Of a stretch of DNA of 64,000 nt, positions 63,436 to 64,000 are shown in pieces. Below the pieces are notes generated by a model. That model was not told the origin of the DNA. It saw only the letters and a list, made by a program, of their open reading frames with translations, and ran no database searches. The stretch comes from Psychrobacter sp. JB385 (lineage in GTDB: Bacteria; Pseudomonadota; Gammaproteobacteria; Pseudomonadales; Moraxellaceae): assembly GCF_900163785.1 (NCBI RefSeq), contig NZ_FUKN01000013.1, positions 310,001 through 374,000 on the forward strand, in the 5' to 3' direction. A program made the position numbers and the translations under genes. Numbering within the stretch: position 1 is the stretch's first letter; each line of letters opens with the position of its first letter.

Positions 63436-64000
63436 ATGTTTAATTTTATGAAGAAAAAAACCAATTCAGACCCTGAAACGCCGCAACAAAGAGCAGAGCG
63501 AGATAGTGCCGTTGATAAAGTACTACTCGGCTATGAAATTGGTACGGTGAGTATCGCGACCATGGTCACAGGTCTTGAGCGTCAAGGTGACCAGCTTACT
63601 TTGGATTTGCGGCTACCTCAAGACAGTCGTCCTGAAAGCATTCAACAGGAACTGGGACAGCTTCTTCAGCCGCATGGCATTAATACCATACATATGAATG
63701 TACGTTTGCCTGCACCAGAAAAAGGAGCAGGATCGACCTTACCTAAGCCCATGCCAAAGACAACCAATGCCATGGACAATCAAAGCCAGTCATCTGCAAC
63801 CAATAATGCCAATGCTGAACCAGCAATTACCAAGTCAGCGCCAACACAAGCCTCATTGGCAGCGCATCCACGTATACGTCATATCATCGTCGTGGCATCG
63901 GGCAAAGGCGGCGTTGGTAAATCAACCACCACCGTCAATATTGCGTTAGCATTACAAAAACTTGGTAACCGCGTAGGCGTACTTGATGCAGACATTTATG
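63436..64000 (+). CDS. mrp: Mrp/ApbC Fe-S cluster carrier, 3' end outside the window
   Basis: The frame is open from ATG 63436 to the window end (188 codons so far). Residues about 15-90 form the MIP18-like N-domain found in many Mrp proteins. A Ser/Asn/Pro/Gln-rich linker (about 95-145) leads to the P-loop domain with deviant Walker A 'GKGGVGKS' near 156 and 'VGVLDADIY' at the end. Mrp carries Fe-S clusters to target enzymes. In many gammaproteobacteria it stands next to metG; here the ketone-body genes lie between them. Confidence 0.93.
   Translation, partial: MFNFMKKKTNSDPETPQQRAERDSAVDKVLLGYEIGTVSIATMVTGLERQGDQLTLDLRLPQDSRPESIQQELGQLLQPHGINTIHMNVRLPAPEKGAGSTLPKPMPKTTNAMDNQSQSSATNNANAEPAITKSAPTQASLAAHPRIRHIIVVASGKGGVGKSTTTVNIALALQKLGNRVGVLDADIY

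Overview
The window is most like a gammaproteobacterium of the Moraxellaceae, probably Psychrobacter. Moderate-to-low GC, the sequence character of MetG, FdhD and the type VI secretion genes, and the mix of core genes point there. This is read by eye, not from a database search.

Positions 1 to about 14063 look like the distal end of an integrated phage-type element (prophage or phage satellite). It begins with the 3' part of a phage-like protein, followed by a replication and regulation module: AlpA-like and other small DNA-binding proteins, a KilA-N protein, small unknown genes, and a 706-residue DUF3987-type replication protein. Behind the replication gene lies a repeat-rich stretch that looks like an origin. 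A zinc-ribbon gene follows, then about 1.5 kb with few genes that carries an AAAACCT-type iteron array and repeated hairpins. The far end holds a two-gene TPR plus HEPN-like pair (a defence or toxin candidate) and small exported proteins. At 14045-14063 is a stretch that reads like the CCA-ending 3' end of tmRNA (ssrA), followed at once by a strong terminator. I read it as the right attachment site, with the intact ssrA gene and the integrase left of the window.

Positions 14151 to 43508 are dominated by a type VI secretion system (T6SS). On the minus strand are vgrG-1, a two-enzyme peptidoglycan-degrading effector candidate, two lipoproteins that may be immunity proteins, and a GerMN-like lipoprotein gene split by a 34-base hairpin. 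On the plus strand are two TPR-type exported proteins, tssB, tssC, hcp, tssE, tssF, tssG, clpV (tssH), tssA, vgrG-2, a DUF4123-like adaptor, a VasX-like membrane effector, and three membrane proteins of one architecture that are probable immunity proteins. TssJ, TssK, TssL, TssM and PAAR are not in the window.

From 43573 onward the window is mostly ordinary chromosome: a DUF819 membrane protein, a VanX-type dipeptidase, a TSUP permease, tRNA-Leu(TAA), tRNA-Cys(GCA), fdhD with an FdhF/YdeP-type molybdoenzyme, an ABC importer with two paralogous binding lipoproteins, a small exported Gly/His/Asn-rich protein, and metG. A ketone-body unit follows: GntP-type permease, CoA-transferase A and B, and 3-hydroxybutyrate dehydrogenase. 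The window ends in the start of the Mrp/ApbC Fe-S carrier gene.
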